Below, piece by piece: positions 15,048 through 22,336 of a DNA stretch of 28,097 nt (position 1 is its first letter; each line of letters opens with the position of its first letter). This DNA is from a virus, in the IMG/VR virus record IMGVR_UViG_3300024518_000023, positions 1 to 28,097 of that record. One strand, written 5' to 3'. The notes below the pieces were generated by a model, which was not told the DNA's origin, did no database searches, and saw only the letters and a list, made by a program, of their open reading frames with translations. The translations under genes were made by a program, and so were the position numbers.

Positions 15048-16754
15048 TTACACTCCGGGGAATGGGAGGACGGGCATCTGCTGTTCTGGGACTGTGGATT
15101 CAGCCCCAGGTTCAGGCATGGGTTCAGGCGGAGGGGCGGGGACAGCGAGGTTCTCGGGAAGCTGGAAGACTCGCACTATCTCTTCGAGGATGATCCTGGG
15201 GTCGGCCCCAAGTTGCACCAGTATGGGGGCGAGGCGTTCGAGAGACTGCTGTTTGGCGAAGTCGCTCATGGGGGTGGTGCCCTGGTCCACGGCCCAATAA
15301 CCGAAGTCACCAGTCAAGTCGTCTGCGGACAGGATGGTGGGTCCAACGGGGTTGGGGAGAGCCAGAGGCTCCGCATCATCACCCAGCACCACAGACAACA
15401 TCACGTTGTAGGTGTGGGCCACAGCAGTTATGGCTGCATCACGGGTCCGCGCCATCCTCGACACTTCGCTACTGGTGTATGCAGCAAGGAGGTTCTGCTC
15501 AGTTGCGGTGGACTTGGTGACCTCGCCCCGTGTGAATGGAGCCAGAAGGCCCGCATCGGCTATGTCCCCCTGGATCGTGAGGGCGTACGCGGCTATGTCG
15601 CCTGGGATGGGTGCCTGTGGGGCAGGCATGATGTTCCCTTCAAGGGGAGTCCCAGGAGGGAGGTCCACCTCGATTATCTCACCATCGATGCCCTGGGTGA
15701 GCTTGGCGGCTGCGTCCTCAGACAGGAACCCAGCCCTCATGAGCCACTGGCGGGCCATGCGCCGCACGCCCTGTGCCTGATAGGTCCGCATGACGTTCAT
15801 TTCCCTGAACTGGTCTGCAGACCTATGAATGAGGCTGTATCCACGGAGAGGGGTATCAGGGTCACGAGAGAAGTATATCGGTATGACAGGTATGACCGGG
15901 CGGCCACTTGCGGACTTGTAGGGGATCCCAGTTGTCTCATGCTGGATCTCTCCCTCAGGGGTCTCAGACTCGGCATCAGCGTCAGGGTCAAGCGCCCCGA
16001 CCTGCACCTTGACTCCCTCGAACAGGAACTCCTCCCCATCGGCGTAGTCTGGACTCCACACTAGGAGGTTGTCATCCACTATGTCGTAGACCTCCACGAT
16101 CCTGATCCACCTGTCAGTGTCAGAAGTGGTGTCTCCCATCATTATGGTGGAGGATCGGCTCGTGGTCCCTGTTACCCCAGCTGCTTCTATCCACTTCGTG
16201 TAATTGCGCGTCCGGTAGGCGTCCTCGGGCTTCCCGTACCTCTCCCTTGCCTCAGGCAGTGGCATCAGGTATGTGTGCCCCACGTATCGCTGCTGGTCCC
16301 AGGAAGCCGCCGTGGAGTCCACGATGACCTCCCAAGGCGGGAGTGCAGCGCATGAGACACGCTTCAAGGGATCCACGTTCTCTTCTGGGGCGAGCTTCAA
16401 GAAGCTGCACGGATATATGAGTGCCAACCGGGTTGCGTCCTCCAGCTGCTCCCGGATGGTGAGCAGATAGCGATTCGCGGTGGCCTGTGCTACTTCCGGG
16501 TTGCCCCTATCCCGGATATCGGGCTCGACCCTGACAGAAGGGTTCTTGGCGAACAGGGAACCGAGATAGGACTCCACCACGGCGTATGCCTTGGGGACCT
16601 CTGTTCTAAGAATCCCGTCCAGAGAAGGATAGGTCTCGGATTCCCAGAATTCAGTCAGATAAAGCCTACGGTATTCGCGCATCCGATCTCGGCGACTATC
16701 CCAGTAGACGTCATGCGTGTTAACTATGTCCCTGATGTGATTGGGTTCAAGCAT
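15048..16754 (-). CDS. Portal (head-tail connector) protein (568 aa)
   Basis: This protein would form the dodecameric ring through which DNA enters and leaves the capsid. It lies between the large terminase and scaffold genes, and its 568-residue length is usual for podovirus portals. The N-terminus has the helical 'RRDRMREYRRLYLTEFWE' segment, then PKAYAVVESYLGSLFAKNPSVRVEP and LEDATRLALIYPCSFLKL, typical of the portal wing. RGYSLIHRSADQFREMNVMRTYQAQG matches the conserved stem-region helix. The C-terminus is Pro/Glu-rich. ATG 16754 has AAGGA about nine bases upstream, and the gene follows the terminase with a 17-base gap. Confidence 0.88.
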   Translation of the reverse strand: MLEPNHIRDIVNTHDVYWDSRRDRMREYRRLYLTEFWESETYPSLDGILRTEVPKAYAVVESYLGSLFAKNPSVRVEPDIRDRGNPEVAQATANRYLLTIREQLEDATRLALIYPCSFLKLAPEENVDPLKRVSCAALPPWEVIVDSTAASWDQQRYVGHTYLMPLPEARERYGKPEDAYRTRNYTKWIEAAGVTGTTSRSSTIMMGDTTSDTDRWIRIVEVYDIVDDNLLVWSPDYADGEEFLFEGVKVQVGALDPDADAESETPEGEIQHETTGIPYKSASGRPVIPVIPIYFSRDPDTPLRGYSLIHRSADQFREMNVMRTYQAQGVRRMARQWLMRAGFLSEDAAAKLTQGIDGEIIEVDLPPGTPLEGNIMPAPQAPIPGDIAAYALTIQGDIADAGLLAPFTRGEVTKSTATEQNLLAAYTSSEVSRMARTRDAAITAVAHTYNVMLSVVLGDDAEPLALPNPVGPTILSADDLTGDFGYWAVDQGTTPMSDFAKQQSLERLAPILVQLGADPRIILEEIVRVFQLPENLAVPAPPPEPMPEPGAESTVPEQQMPVLPFPGV

Positions 16755-16771
16755 CTGGAGGTTCCTTCTAT

Positions 16772-18340
16772 TTAGAACGGGAGGGCGGAAGACCTGATTC
16801 TTCTTGCGCGGGAGGCGGATATCAGGTCATCGATACGGGTTCTCTGGGAGACTGCTGCTTGTGTTCTCCAAGACGGGGGTATGTCTCGAAGACACCTATA
16901 GGCCAGTGCACAGGCCATTGCCGCGTCATCATGACCTCCCTTAGGGGCCTCTGGTGCTACCTTACCTTGTGGGATGGTAAGCGACCGAAGCTCCAGCCAC
17001 GTGGGGCGATCCAGGATCTGGATGATCTGGAGGGACTCGCGCAGAGTGTCGAAGGCGTCAAGCTTGGATTGAAGCGTTGTCACCCAGGGCTTCCCGGTCT
17101 TGGGATTAGCCCACAAGTTGCGGTATCCGCAGGTCGTGGCTTCCAACAAGAACGCATGGCCGTGGTTGTTGGACTCGCCAAGCACGAGGGCTTGGTTGTA
17201 CCTGGATGCCACCTGAATCACCCTGTGCGCCCATGCGGCAGGAGTGATTCGGTTATTGCGTTCCGTGTAGACCACCTGCCGTGTCGACACGGACACTACG
17301 CACAAGGCGGAATAGTCTCCACCAACGCCACCACCGATGTCCACGCCCATGACGTATCTATCGTGTGGGTGTGGAGGCTCTATCTCCCGACCGTGCTGGT
17401 TGCCGTGGAGGTTGTGCTCCACGACGTGTATGTCTCCAAGGAGTTCATCCTCGAAGTAGCCTCCCTCTCGGTCAAGGAAGCAATCATCCAAGCAGGCTGG
17501 GTATTCGCGGCGGAATTTGTATGAAGACCCGATGCGCTTCTCTGTCCTACGTCTCCAGTGAAGTTGCCCGAGTGACAGGACGTACTCGTCTCGGATACCC
17601 TTCTCGTAATCCGTGAGAGAAGCCTCAAAGTCTGCCGGAATCACATCGGGTGAATCACAGTACGCCGGGTGTTCCCACCACCACATGGTTATAAGATGCC
17701 AACCGTTCTCAGGCGCACCCCTGATGAGTTGTGAGAAGAAGTCAGCCGGGTTGTCTGCCGTGGATTCGATTATCAACAGCCCGTCACCGACTGCGGCATC
17801 TGCCTGTGCTATGACCTCTTCAAGATCGGGTGCAAACGCAGCCTCACTTATGACTGCCGCCACTGGCGTGAATGAGCGCAGCCCGGTGGCAGAACGCGAG
17901 GTGAATGACCTTATCGAAGCCCCGGTATCTTCGTATACTATGTTGTTGCGGGCCTTGGTCTTGATTGGACGCTGCAATAGGGCTGGTGGGTCTTCAAGCC
18001 ATCTGCGGTTGTCGTCCAAGAGCATAGATGCTGAATCCGCACGCATGGACACCACGGCGTGCATGGCGGCATGTGGGGTCGTGTACGCCATGTGGTGCAG
18101 GACCATCTTGCACCCGGTTGTGCAGTACACCTGCCGTGCCTTTATGCATGCGATTCTCTTGTGTCCAGCTTCTACAGCCTTAAATATCTTCTCCTGCATA
18201 GGTGCCGTGTCCCACGGGATCGGGCGCTTACTGTCCTTGTCCTGAACTTTATGTATTCTCGCGAATAGGTCCAGGTCACCCACAAGCCTGGACACCTTAT
18301 GCGTCAGTTGCGGCGGCACTGATGGCGGGACGTACGTCAC
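16772..18340 (-). CDS. terL: Terminase large subunit (522 aa)
   Basis: This is the DNA-packaging ATPase and nuclease. ATPase domain: a Walker A-like segment KARQVYCTT (67-75), a Walker B-like strand AAVISE (161-166) and a coupling motif IIESTAD (190-196). Nuclease domain: GVDIGGGVGGDYS (332-344, acidic D334), ALVLGESNNHG (384-394, E389) and GGHDDAA (468-474, D471/D472), the RNase H-like triad of TerL nucleases. The Walker B Asp-Glu pair reads Ser-Glu, and Walker A lacks its usual Gly and ends CTTGCK, so the ATPase motifs are atypical. The gene overlaps the upstream zinc-ribbon gene by four bases (ATGA). Confidence 0.92.
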   Translation of the reverse strand: MTYVPPSVPPQLTHKVSRLVGDLDLFARIHKVQDKDSKRPIPWDTAPMQEKIFKAVEAGHKRIACIKARQVYCTTGCKMVLHHMAYTTPHAAMHAVVSMRADSASMLLDDNRRWLEDPPALLQRPIKTKARNNIVYEDTGASIRSFTSRSATGLRSFTPVAAVISEAAFAPDLEEVIAQADAAVGDGLLIIESTADNPADFFSQLIRGAPENGWHLITMWWWEHPAYCDSPDVIPADFEASLTDYEKGIRDEYVLSLGQLHWRRRTEKRIGSSYKFRREYPACLDDCFLDREGGYFEDELLGDIHVVEHNLHGNQHGREIEPPHPHDRYVMGVDIGGGVGGDYSALCVVSVSTRQVVYTERNNRITPAAWAHRVIQVASRYNQALVLGESNNHGHAFLLEATTCGYRNLWANPKTGKPWVTTLQSKLDAFDTLRESLQIIQILDRPTWLELRSLTIPQGKVAPEAPKGGHDDAAMACALAYRCLRDIPPSWRTQAAVSQRTRIDDLISASRARRIRSSALPF

Positions 18341-18570
18341 TGGGCAGGCACCATGTTGAGCGCTATATCGAAGTCCTCCAGCGGAACCTCTATAGTTTGG
18401 GTCACATGCCCACAGGCCCTACACCTTCTCCTCCTGTACACCATATCCGGGAAGTTTATGGAGAGGTCCCTTATCTTGGGTCTACAGGTGGCCGCCCTTG
18501 ACGTGGAATGTGAGGGTTGCCTCGTTTCCAGGACCAGCGCCGTATCTTCAAGGCATGCAGGGCATATCAT
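18337..18570 (-). CDS. Small zinc-ribbon protein next to terminase (77 aa)
   Basis: A CPAC pair (C3, C6) and a CRAC pair (C50, C53) frame a segment with a run of arginines (46-49) and are followed by 'GHVTQTIEV'. This is the layout of NrdR- and Ogr/Delta-like zinc ribbons, which bind nucleic acid. It overlaps both neighbours by four bases (ATGA at each end), so it is translated as part of the packaging set. The upstream gene starts with the same type of ribbon. It could help the terminase recognise DNA or regulate late genes; the sequence does not decide between these. Confidence 0.68.
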   Translation of the reverse strand: MICPACLEDTALVLETRQPSHSTSRAATCRPKIRDLSINFPDMVYRRRRCRACGHVTQTIEVPLEDFDIALNMVPAQ

Positions 18571-19055
18571 TCTCCATCTGTCCCGGTCATGGGGTCCGGG
18601 ACCAATGCCAACACGCGGGCAAGTTCCCTGATTGAGGGATCATCAGACTCTTGGGCTCCATGCTGTTCTGCCAGCGTCCTCCTGTATTCCCTTCTATCTG
18701 CGACCAACCAACGTGCGGTCTCCGCCTTGTACCGGGAGACAGCCTTGTCGGAGGTCAGCACTTCATTGATGGCATCCAGTGACGGACGGAGAAGGGTCTC
18801 CAATTCAGATTCGATGTCCAGCAGGTCTATATTGTTATCACGTGTCGGCAGTGGTGCACCCACACCATCGGTGAGTGTCCGGTTGCCTGCCCTCTGGTCG
18901 AGTTCACGCAGTTCAATGGCTGGAAGTTCCAGGGTCACAAGCCCCTTGCCACAAGCTTTGCACTTCCGGTTCCTATAATGGCGCTTATCTGTGCGCTTAT
19001 TGGCCGGGACCGTTAGAACGACCTTAGTAGGCCCATCACAATGGGGGCAAAGCAT
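18567..19055 (-). CDS. Zinc-ribbon protein, candidate small terminase or late regulator (162 aa)
   Basis: This is the first gene of the minus-strand operon. The N-terminal zinc ribbon has CPHC (C3, C6) and CKAC (C32, C35) followed by 'GKGLVTLEL', closely parallel to the next gene's ribbon and to NrdR/Ogr-type ribbons. Residues about 75-155 are helical and acidic/basic mixed (DLLDIESELETLLRPSLDAI; RWLVADRREYRRTLAEQ). The small terminase subunit is normally encoded just before TerL, and 162 residues is a suitable size. No other candidate is visible, so this or the 77-residue protein may fill that role. ATG 19055 has GGAG eight bases upstream. Confidence 0.65.
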   Translation of the reverse strand: MLCPHCDGPTKVVLTVPANKRTDKRHYRNRKCKACGKGLVTLELPAIELRELDQRAGNRTLTDGVGAPLPTRDNNIDLLDIESELETLLRPSLDAINEVLTSDKAVSRYKAETARWLVADRREYRRTLAEQHGAQESDDPSIRELARVLALVPDPMTGTDGE

Positions 19056-19095
19056 CCGATGGACTCCATAAGGGGGTGGTCCTATTTGTCAATAC

Positions 19096-19104
19096 ATTAT
19101 ACCA
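19096..19104 (-). promoter_or_regulatory. Minus-strand promoter, extended -10 (main late promoter)
   Basis: On the minus strand TGGTATAAT (19104-19096) is a perfect extended -10 about 41 bases upstream of the first late gene. It shares GTGGTATAAT and a preceding CGGG with the capsid promoter at 13114-13122. No good -35 is present at 17 bases, which extended -10 promoters tolerate. It probably drives the packaging and structural genes. Confidence 0.68.
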
Positions 19105-19162
19105 CGCCCGGTGTGTGATGCGCCACATAAGCTGCTGTGTTGTGGTGTCAATCCTTGGGATA

Positions 19163-19180
19163 TGTGTCAGCTCACACAGT
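19163..19180. promoter_or_regulatory. Partial copy of the palindrome-associated box, operator-like
   Basis: TGTGTCAGCTCACACAGT differs by one base from the 18 bases starting at 14473 and matches the box inside the initiator gene (20554) at 12 of 14 positions. It has dyad symmetry (TGTGT...ACACA). It ends on the first base of the -35 element of the plus-strand promoter, so a protein bound here would contact or block that promoter. The large palindrome is absent at this site. Confidence 0.7.
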
Positions 19181-19209
19181 TGACGTTAGGTGTCCTATCG
19201 TGTTATAAA
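19180..19209 (+). promoter_or_regulatory. Plus-strand promoter for the initiator operon
   Basis: TTGACG (19180-19185) and TATAAA (19204-19209) are separated by 18 bases, a strong sigma70-type promoter. The predicted transcript starts near 19216, about 60 bases before the initiator start codon. It is the only good plus-strand promoter I see ahead of the five plus-strand genes. Confidence 0.78.
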
Positions 19210-19217
19210 TATGAGTG

Positions 19218-19245
19218 AACCCCGCGTGCTACCAACACCGGGGTT
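19218..19245 (+). promoter_or_regulatory. Leader hairpin presenting a repeated 14-base sequence
   Basis: AACCCCG (19218-19224) and CGGGGTT (19239-19245) form a 7-bp stem whose 14-base loop carries most of GTGCTACCAACACC (19226-19239). The same 14 bases recur at 22951-22964 beyond the end of the operon. It lies at the very 5' end of the predicted transcript, so it could affect stability or bind a factor. Confidence 0.55.
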
Positions 19246-19278
19246 TATGATCGAACCACCACCTAACTGGAGTCCGAT

Positions 19279-21285
19279 ATGGACAGTGTATCACGCCCTG
19301 TTGTTGACGTCAATGATTCAGAGATAAACAGATTCGGGCTCAGTAGATACAGCCTCATAGGACGCCTCGGTGGGCGCGCTATGGGCGAACTGAACCCCAC
19401 CTCCGTTGAAGACATAGTTGCTGATCCTGACACCTATTGTGTCAAGAACCCCGATGGTTGGAACAACCTAAAGGCCGGTTGTCCATTCAGCAACAACGGT
19501 TATGCCCCCAAGGGCAAGGGGGTGTTCTATAAGGTCAGTGGGGACCTGTTCCACTTCGGATGTTATGGCGATTCCCACCATCACCCTGGGGCTAAGGAGA
19601 AGGTCAATAAGAGCGGCAAGACTTATTGGAGCTATGTAGTCAGGGTCGAAGACTCAAACATAGTGTCCCACGAGAAGTTTTTGGCGATAGAGTTCGACGC
19701 TAAAACTCGTTCTGATTTGCAAGAAGTCAACGACTGGATGCGCTCTCAGAAGATGAGCCCATCGGTCATAGCCTATAACAGCAAGAGCGCTAAAAACTAC
19801 GTTGTATTCCGCAAGCCTGTCGGGTCCAGCGATAAGCGCCCCGGTGAACTTGTATTCAAATCCGATAGCATACGCATAGACGCTGGGTTCAAGTTCAGCA
19901 CCAGTGAGCATTGGAGGTACAAGGAGTTCGGATTCGATATAGACAATGAGTCGCTCCCCAACGCGATAGAAGGCATCACGCACATAAGTGTTGCCACGTG
20001 GAAGAGCCTGTTTATCAGCAAGGAACTCGTTGAGGTGCTGGAAGACATTGATTCCAATGCCGTGGCTCGGAAGCCTAAGGGTGACGTGTCCAATGACGAG
20101 GATGAACATTGGGATAAATACAAGAGGCGTATAGAAGGACACGCAGAGAAGGAAGTCAGGGCAAACTTCAAGATCGATAAGTTTGCCCACCTCCTTGGTG
20201 GGCTGGGGCTCGATATTGACCCCGACAGTGATAAGGATGTGGAGCAGCAGTTGGCTGATGCCGTACATGCTGCCCGTGGGAGAGCGTTCAATGTCAGGTG
20301 TAACAGGGCACCCCATCTGGTAACTACTTGGTCCCACGGTGGTGCTGGTCATTCCAATCACACCCACCTGACCTGCTGGATGGCTTCATGTGATGACTGT
20401 AGGCCCTTCGTTCTTGGTTCCATGGCTTCTGCCATAGAGGTTCAGGTATCCAAGTGGATGGACGCTGGATACTCAGTGGCTTCCTTCCGTGCCTCACATT
20501 CTGTGCTGTCTGATAAAACTGTGGCGAATTCCCTGAAGAATTGGTCGAGGAAGTGTGTCAACTCGCATTACACCTCGGGTCTCTTTAAAGAAGAGGAGAC
20601 CCGAGGTGTAATGAACAATAGGTGGATAGCCATAAGGGGCCAAGAAGGCATAATATATATATTCGCCCACCACTCGGATCACGGGGGCAGGCACACCCCC
20701 ACCTGCGTATCCAAAAATCCCGCGTTCTCCCCCACTGATTATTCAGACCTCGGGGCCATGTTCCATTCACCTGAGAGCATCCCGTCATCCGTAGACAAGG
20801 TCTTCACCGACGTGTACGCCATGGATAACGCACAACTCCGTGGAGATATACTGTACGGCGACCGGAAGTCCGTGAAGTACGTGAACTCACTCCGCAGGTC
20901 CATAACTGGGCGTGGATCCTCATCCAAAATGTCCAAAGAGGCCAAAGAGACCCAGCGTAAGAAGGACGGGGTTACAGACTTCAAGGCGACTGTGGGATAC
21001 AACATGAGTGGCTTCTATGAGGAGGTGTCTGACATTGTTCAGCAGCCCATAACGGAACATGACACCACAGCGGGAGGCGTGTTCGATAAGTGTCGTCCAG
21101 GCAGGCTGCACCTGGAAGGGGTGAACACCACCAAGGCTATGGACGAAGCCGTGACAAGTGGGCGTGTGAATCCTGCCTCCGTAGGACACCGCAAAGGAAC
21201 CAAGGCCCCCACCGTTCAGTCTGGGGACAACGACGGCATAAGCATCAAAACACTCGAAGAATTGCTCGATGAGCAGGGAGTCTAA
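19279..21285 (+). CDS. Putative replication initiator with cysteine clusters (668 aa)
   Basis: This is the only large protein of the plus-strand block. The N-terminal part has a primase-zinc-finger-like run (C54, C68 in AGCPF, then FHFGC95YG). Next come a strand FLAIEFD (134-140), NSKSAKNYVVFRKP (167-180) and SIRIDAG (197-203), an order loosely like archaeo-eukaryotic primase motifs, but the usual His is Tyr. Residues 366-374 form CxxxxCxxC followed by a helix and W393, as in the zinc region of rolling-circle Rep proteins. RWIAIRGQEG (448-457) and VKYVNSLRRS (532-541) sit where Rep HUH and tyrosine motifs would lie, but no clear HUH is present. Codons 431-444 consist of the palindrome element. 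GGAG lies six bases before ATG. Initiator function is inferred. Confidence 0.55.
   Translation: MDSVSRPVVDVNDSEINRFGLSRYSLIGRLGGRAMGELNPTSVEDIVADPDTYCVKNPDGWNNLKAGCPFSNNGYAPKGKGVFYKVSGDLFHFGCYGDSHHHPGAKEKVNKSGKTYWSYVVRVEDSNIVSHEKFLAIEFDAKTRSDLQEVNDWMRSQKMSPSVIAYNSKSAKNYVVFRKPVGSSDKRPGELVFKSDSIRIDAGFKFSTSEHWRYKEFGFDIDNESLPNAIEGITHISVATWKSLFISKELVEVLEDIDSNAVARKPKGDVSNDEDEHWDKYKRRIEGHAEKEVRANFKIDKFAHLLGGLGLDIDPDSDKDVEQQLADAVHAARGRAFNVRCNRAPHLVTTWSHGGAGHSNHTHLTCWMASCDDCRPFVLGSMASAIEVQVSKWMDAGYSVASFRASHSVLSDKTVANSLKNWSRKCVNSHYTSGLFKEEETRGVMNNRWIAIRGQEGIIYIFAHHSDHGGRHTPTCVSKNPAFSPTDYSDLGAMFHSPESIPSSVDKVFTDVYAMDNAQLRGDILYGDRKSVKYVNSLRRSITGRGSSSKMSKEAKETQRKKDGVTDFKATVGYNMSGFYEEVSDIVQQPITEHDTTAGGVFDKCRPGRLHLEGVNTTKAMDEAVTSGRVNPASVGHRKGTKAPTVQSGDNDGISIKTLEELLDEQGV
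20554..20610. repeat. Palindromic element copy 2, in frame inside the initiator gene
   Basis: The box TGTGTCAACTCGCA (20554-20567) precedes a perfect inverted repeat: TACACCTCGGGTCTC (20569-20583), a 12-base loop, then the complementary arm (20596-20610). The palindrome is 42 bases, exactly codons 431-444 of the initiator, encoding YTSGLFKEEETRGV. The arms are identical to those at 14490-14533 while the loops differ. Such conservation of arms across an intergenic and a coding site points to selection on the DNA or RNA, or to recent insertion. Confidence 0.9.
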
Positions 21286-21286
21286 T

Positions 21287-21751
21287 ATGAACAGGAAGCT
21301 GAGCGAGGATAAAGTGGGATACTTCTGGGATAAATTGACCGAGATAGATATAGATTACAATGAAGAAGGCTGGAGGTCAGGGCTTGGTGACTTCCAAAGA
21401 GTAGAACTGGACGATAACGGCCATACTTGGGTTAAAACCCATAATCTCCTTGCGATGCTGATAGAACAAGGCGGGCGTTACTGGCATAAAGGAAGTACCT
21501 ATAGAGTGTACTTCAAGGATGAAGTCCTCAGACGAATTGCCAGGACCATTAATCCACCTGTACCGGGTCCGTTCTCATTCGACTCGGCAATGTCTGGCAA
21601 GGGTCACTTCTTCTGCTTGACGGCAAGGCGATGGTCTATAGGCATTGATAGACTCCCCGATAACCCACAGATGATCCTGGCAACCGCCAAACTAATAATT
21701 GCACTCGAAGAGTGGACTGGTCACTGGTGGGATAACTACGAGCAACCCTAA
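21287..21751 (+). CDS. Unknown small protein (154 aa)
   Basis: I place the start at ATG 21287, one base after the initiator stop, with GGGAG about seven bases upstream. An ATG six codons earlier lies inside the previous gene. The protein is soluble-looking and rich in Trp and charged residues (RVELDDNGHTWVKTHNLLAMLIEQGGRYWHK; a C-terminal ALEEWTGHWWDNYEQP). There is no zinc motif, membrane helix or recognised family. Tight linkage to the initiator suggests a helper in replication or host takeover, which is unproven. Confidence 0.65.
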   Translation: MNRKLSEDKVGYFWDKLTEIDIDYNEEGWRSGLGDFQRVELDDNGHTWVKTHNLLAMLIEQGGRYWHKGSTYRVYFKDEVLRRIARTINPPVPGPFSFDSAMSGKGHFFCLTARRWSIGIDRLPDNPQMILATAKLIIALEEWTGHWWDNYEQP

Positions 21752-21789
21752 TCAGAAATTCGTATTCGGTTGGGAGCCTATAGGCCCAC

Positions 21790-21841
21790 GTTTAGTGTAG
21801 GAGGCAGTGAATCAACGCTCCTCCTACATTAAACGAAGGAG
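21790..21841 (+). promoter_or_regulatory. Alternative RNA hairpins ahead of the 21848 gene
   Basis: GTTTAGTGTAGGAGG (21790-21804) pairs with CCTCCTACATTAAAC (21820-21834), 15 bp with one G-T pair and a 15-base loop. A competing pairing uses GCTCCT (21817-21822) with AGGAGC (21837-21842), the ribosome site of the next gene. The two pairings share 21820-21822 and cannot form fully together, so the first would free the ribosome site and the second would hide it. No T-run follows, so it is not a standard terminator. Confidence 0.5.
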
Positions 21842-21847
21842 CCTAAA

Positions 21848-22324
21848 ATGGACAAGTCAACCGCCCCCTCAACTGTTCTCGATGTGGTCTACGCCACGAT
21901 AGAGGGAAGCTTCAAGGGCCGTAAGGTCAAGAACACCAACGTGGTTGTCGGTCCGGTGTTCAGTGAACTTTATCCCGCTGGAACCACGGCTTGGCGTGTC
22001 AATGCCCACACTGACGACCGTGGTGGACGCGGAATACACGCGGGCCAGATAACAATATCCTGTGACCGCGCCTCGGGCAGAATATCGGTGTTCGGTGAGC
22101 CCAGGCGCAATTATAAGACTGGAGGCAGGTTCACTGTATCGCCTGCCCATAGGGATATCCTAGCAAGACTCGCCATCAAAATTGAGTCAGTCCTTGAGGC
22201 CACCGAGGGCTATCAGAACCCAGACCCCACGTACCACGTCCACCAAGCCAAAACCGCAACCACTGAGGACTCGGCGTCGCAGTACTCAGACCACGAATTC
22301 ATCTTCGAAATGTTCGCCAAGTAA
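21848..22324 (+). CDS. Unknown small protein (158 aa)
   Basis: ATG 21848 follows GAAGGAG at good spacing. The protein starts with a helix (STVLDVVYATIEGSF) and continues with beta-like segments (TNVVVGPVFSELYP, WRVNAHT, GQITISCDRASGRISVFGEP) and a helix (RDILARLAIKIESVLEATEG). A single Cys and several scattered His residues do not form a metal site that I can recognise. There is no membrane helix and no family recognised. The preceding 96-base gap holds the alternative hairpins described at 21790-21841, suggesting separate control from the initiator. Confidence 0.65.
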   Translation: MDKSTAPSTVLDVVYATIEGSFKGRKVKNTNVVVGPVFSELYPAGTTAWRVNAHTDDRGGRGIHAGQITISCDRASGRISVFGEPRRNYKTGGRFTVSPAHRDILARLAIKIESVLEATEGYQNPDPTYHVHQAKTATTEDSASQYSDHEFIFEMFAK

Positions 22325-22336
22325 GGGACCACACCA

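Noticed and set aside
20650-20705. HUH endonuclease motif in the initiator (HHSDHGG/RHTP region)
   Set aside because: Histidines are present but not in the HxH arrangement after a hydrophobic strand that defines HUH nucleases, so I did not call it a rolling-circle nuclease.
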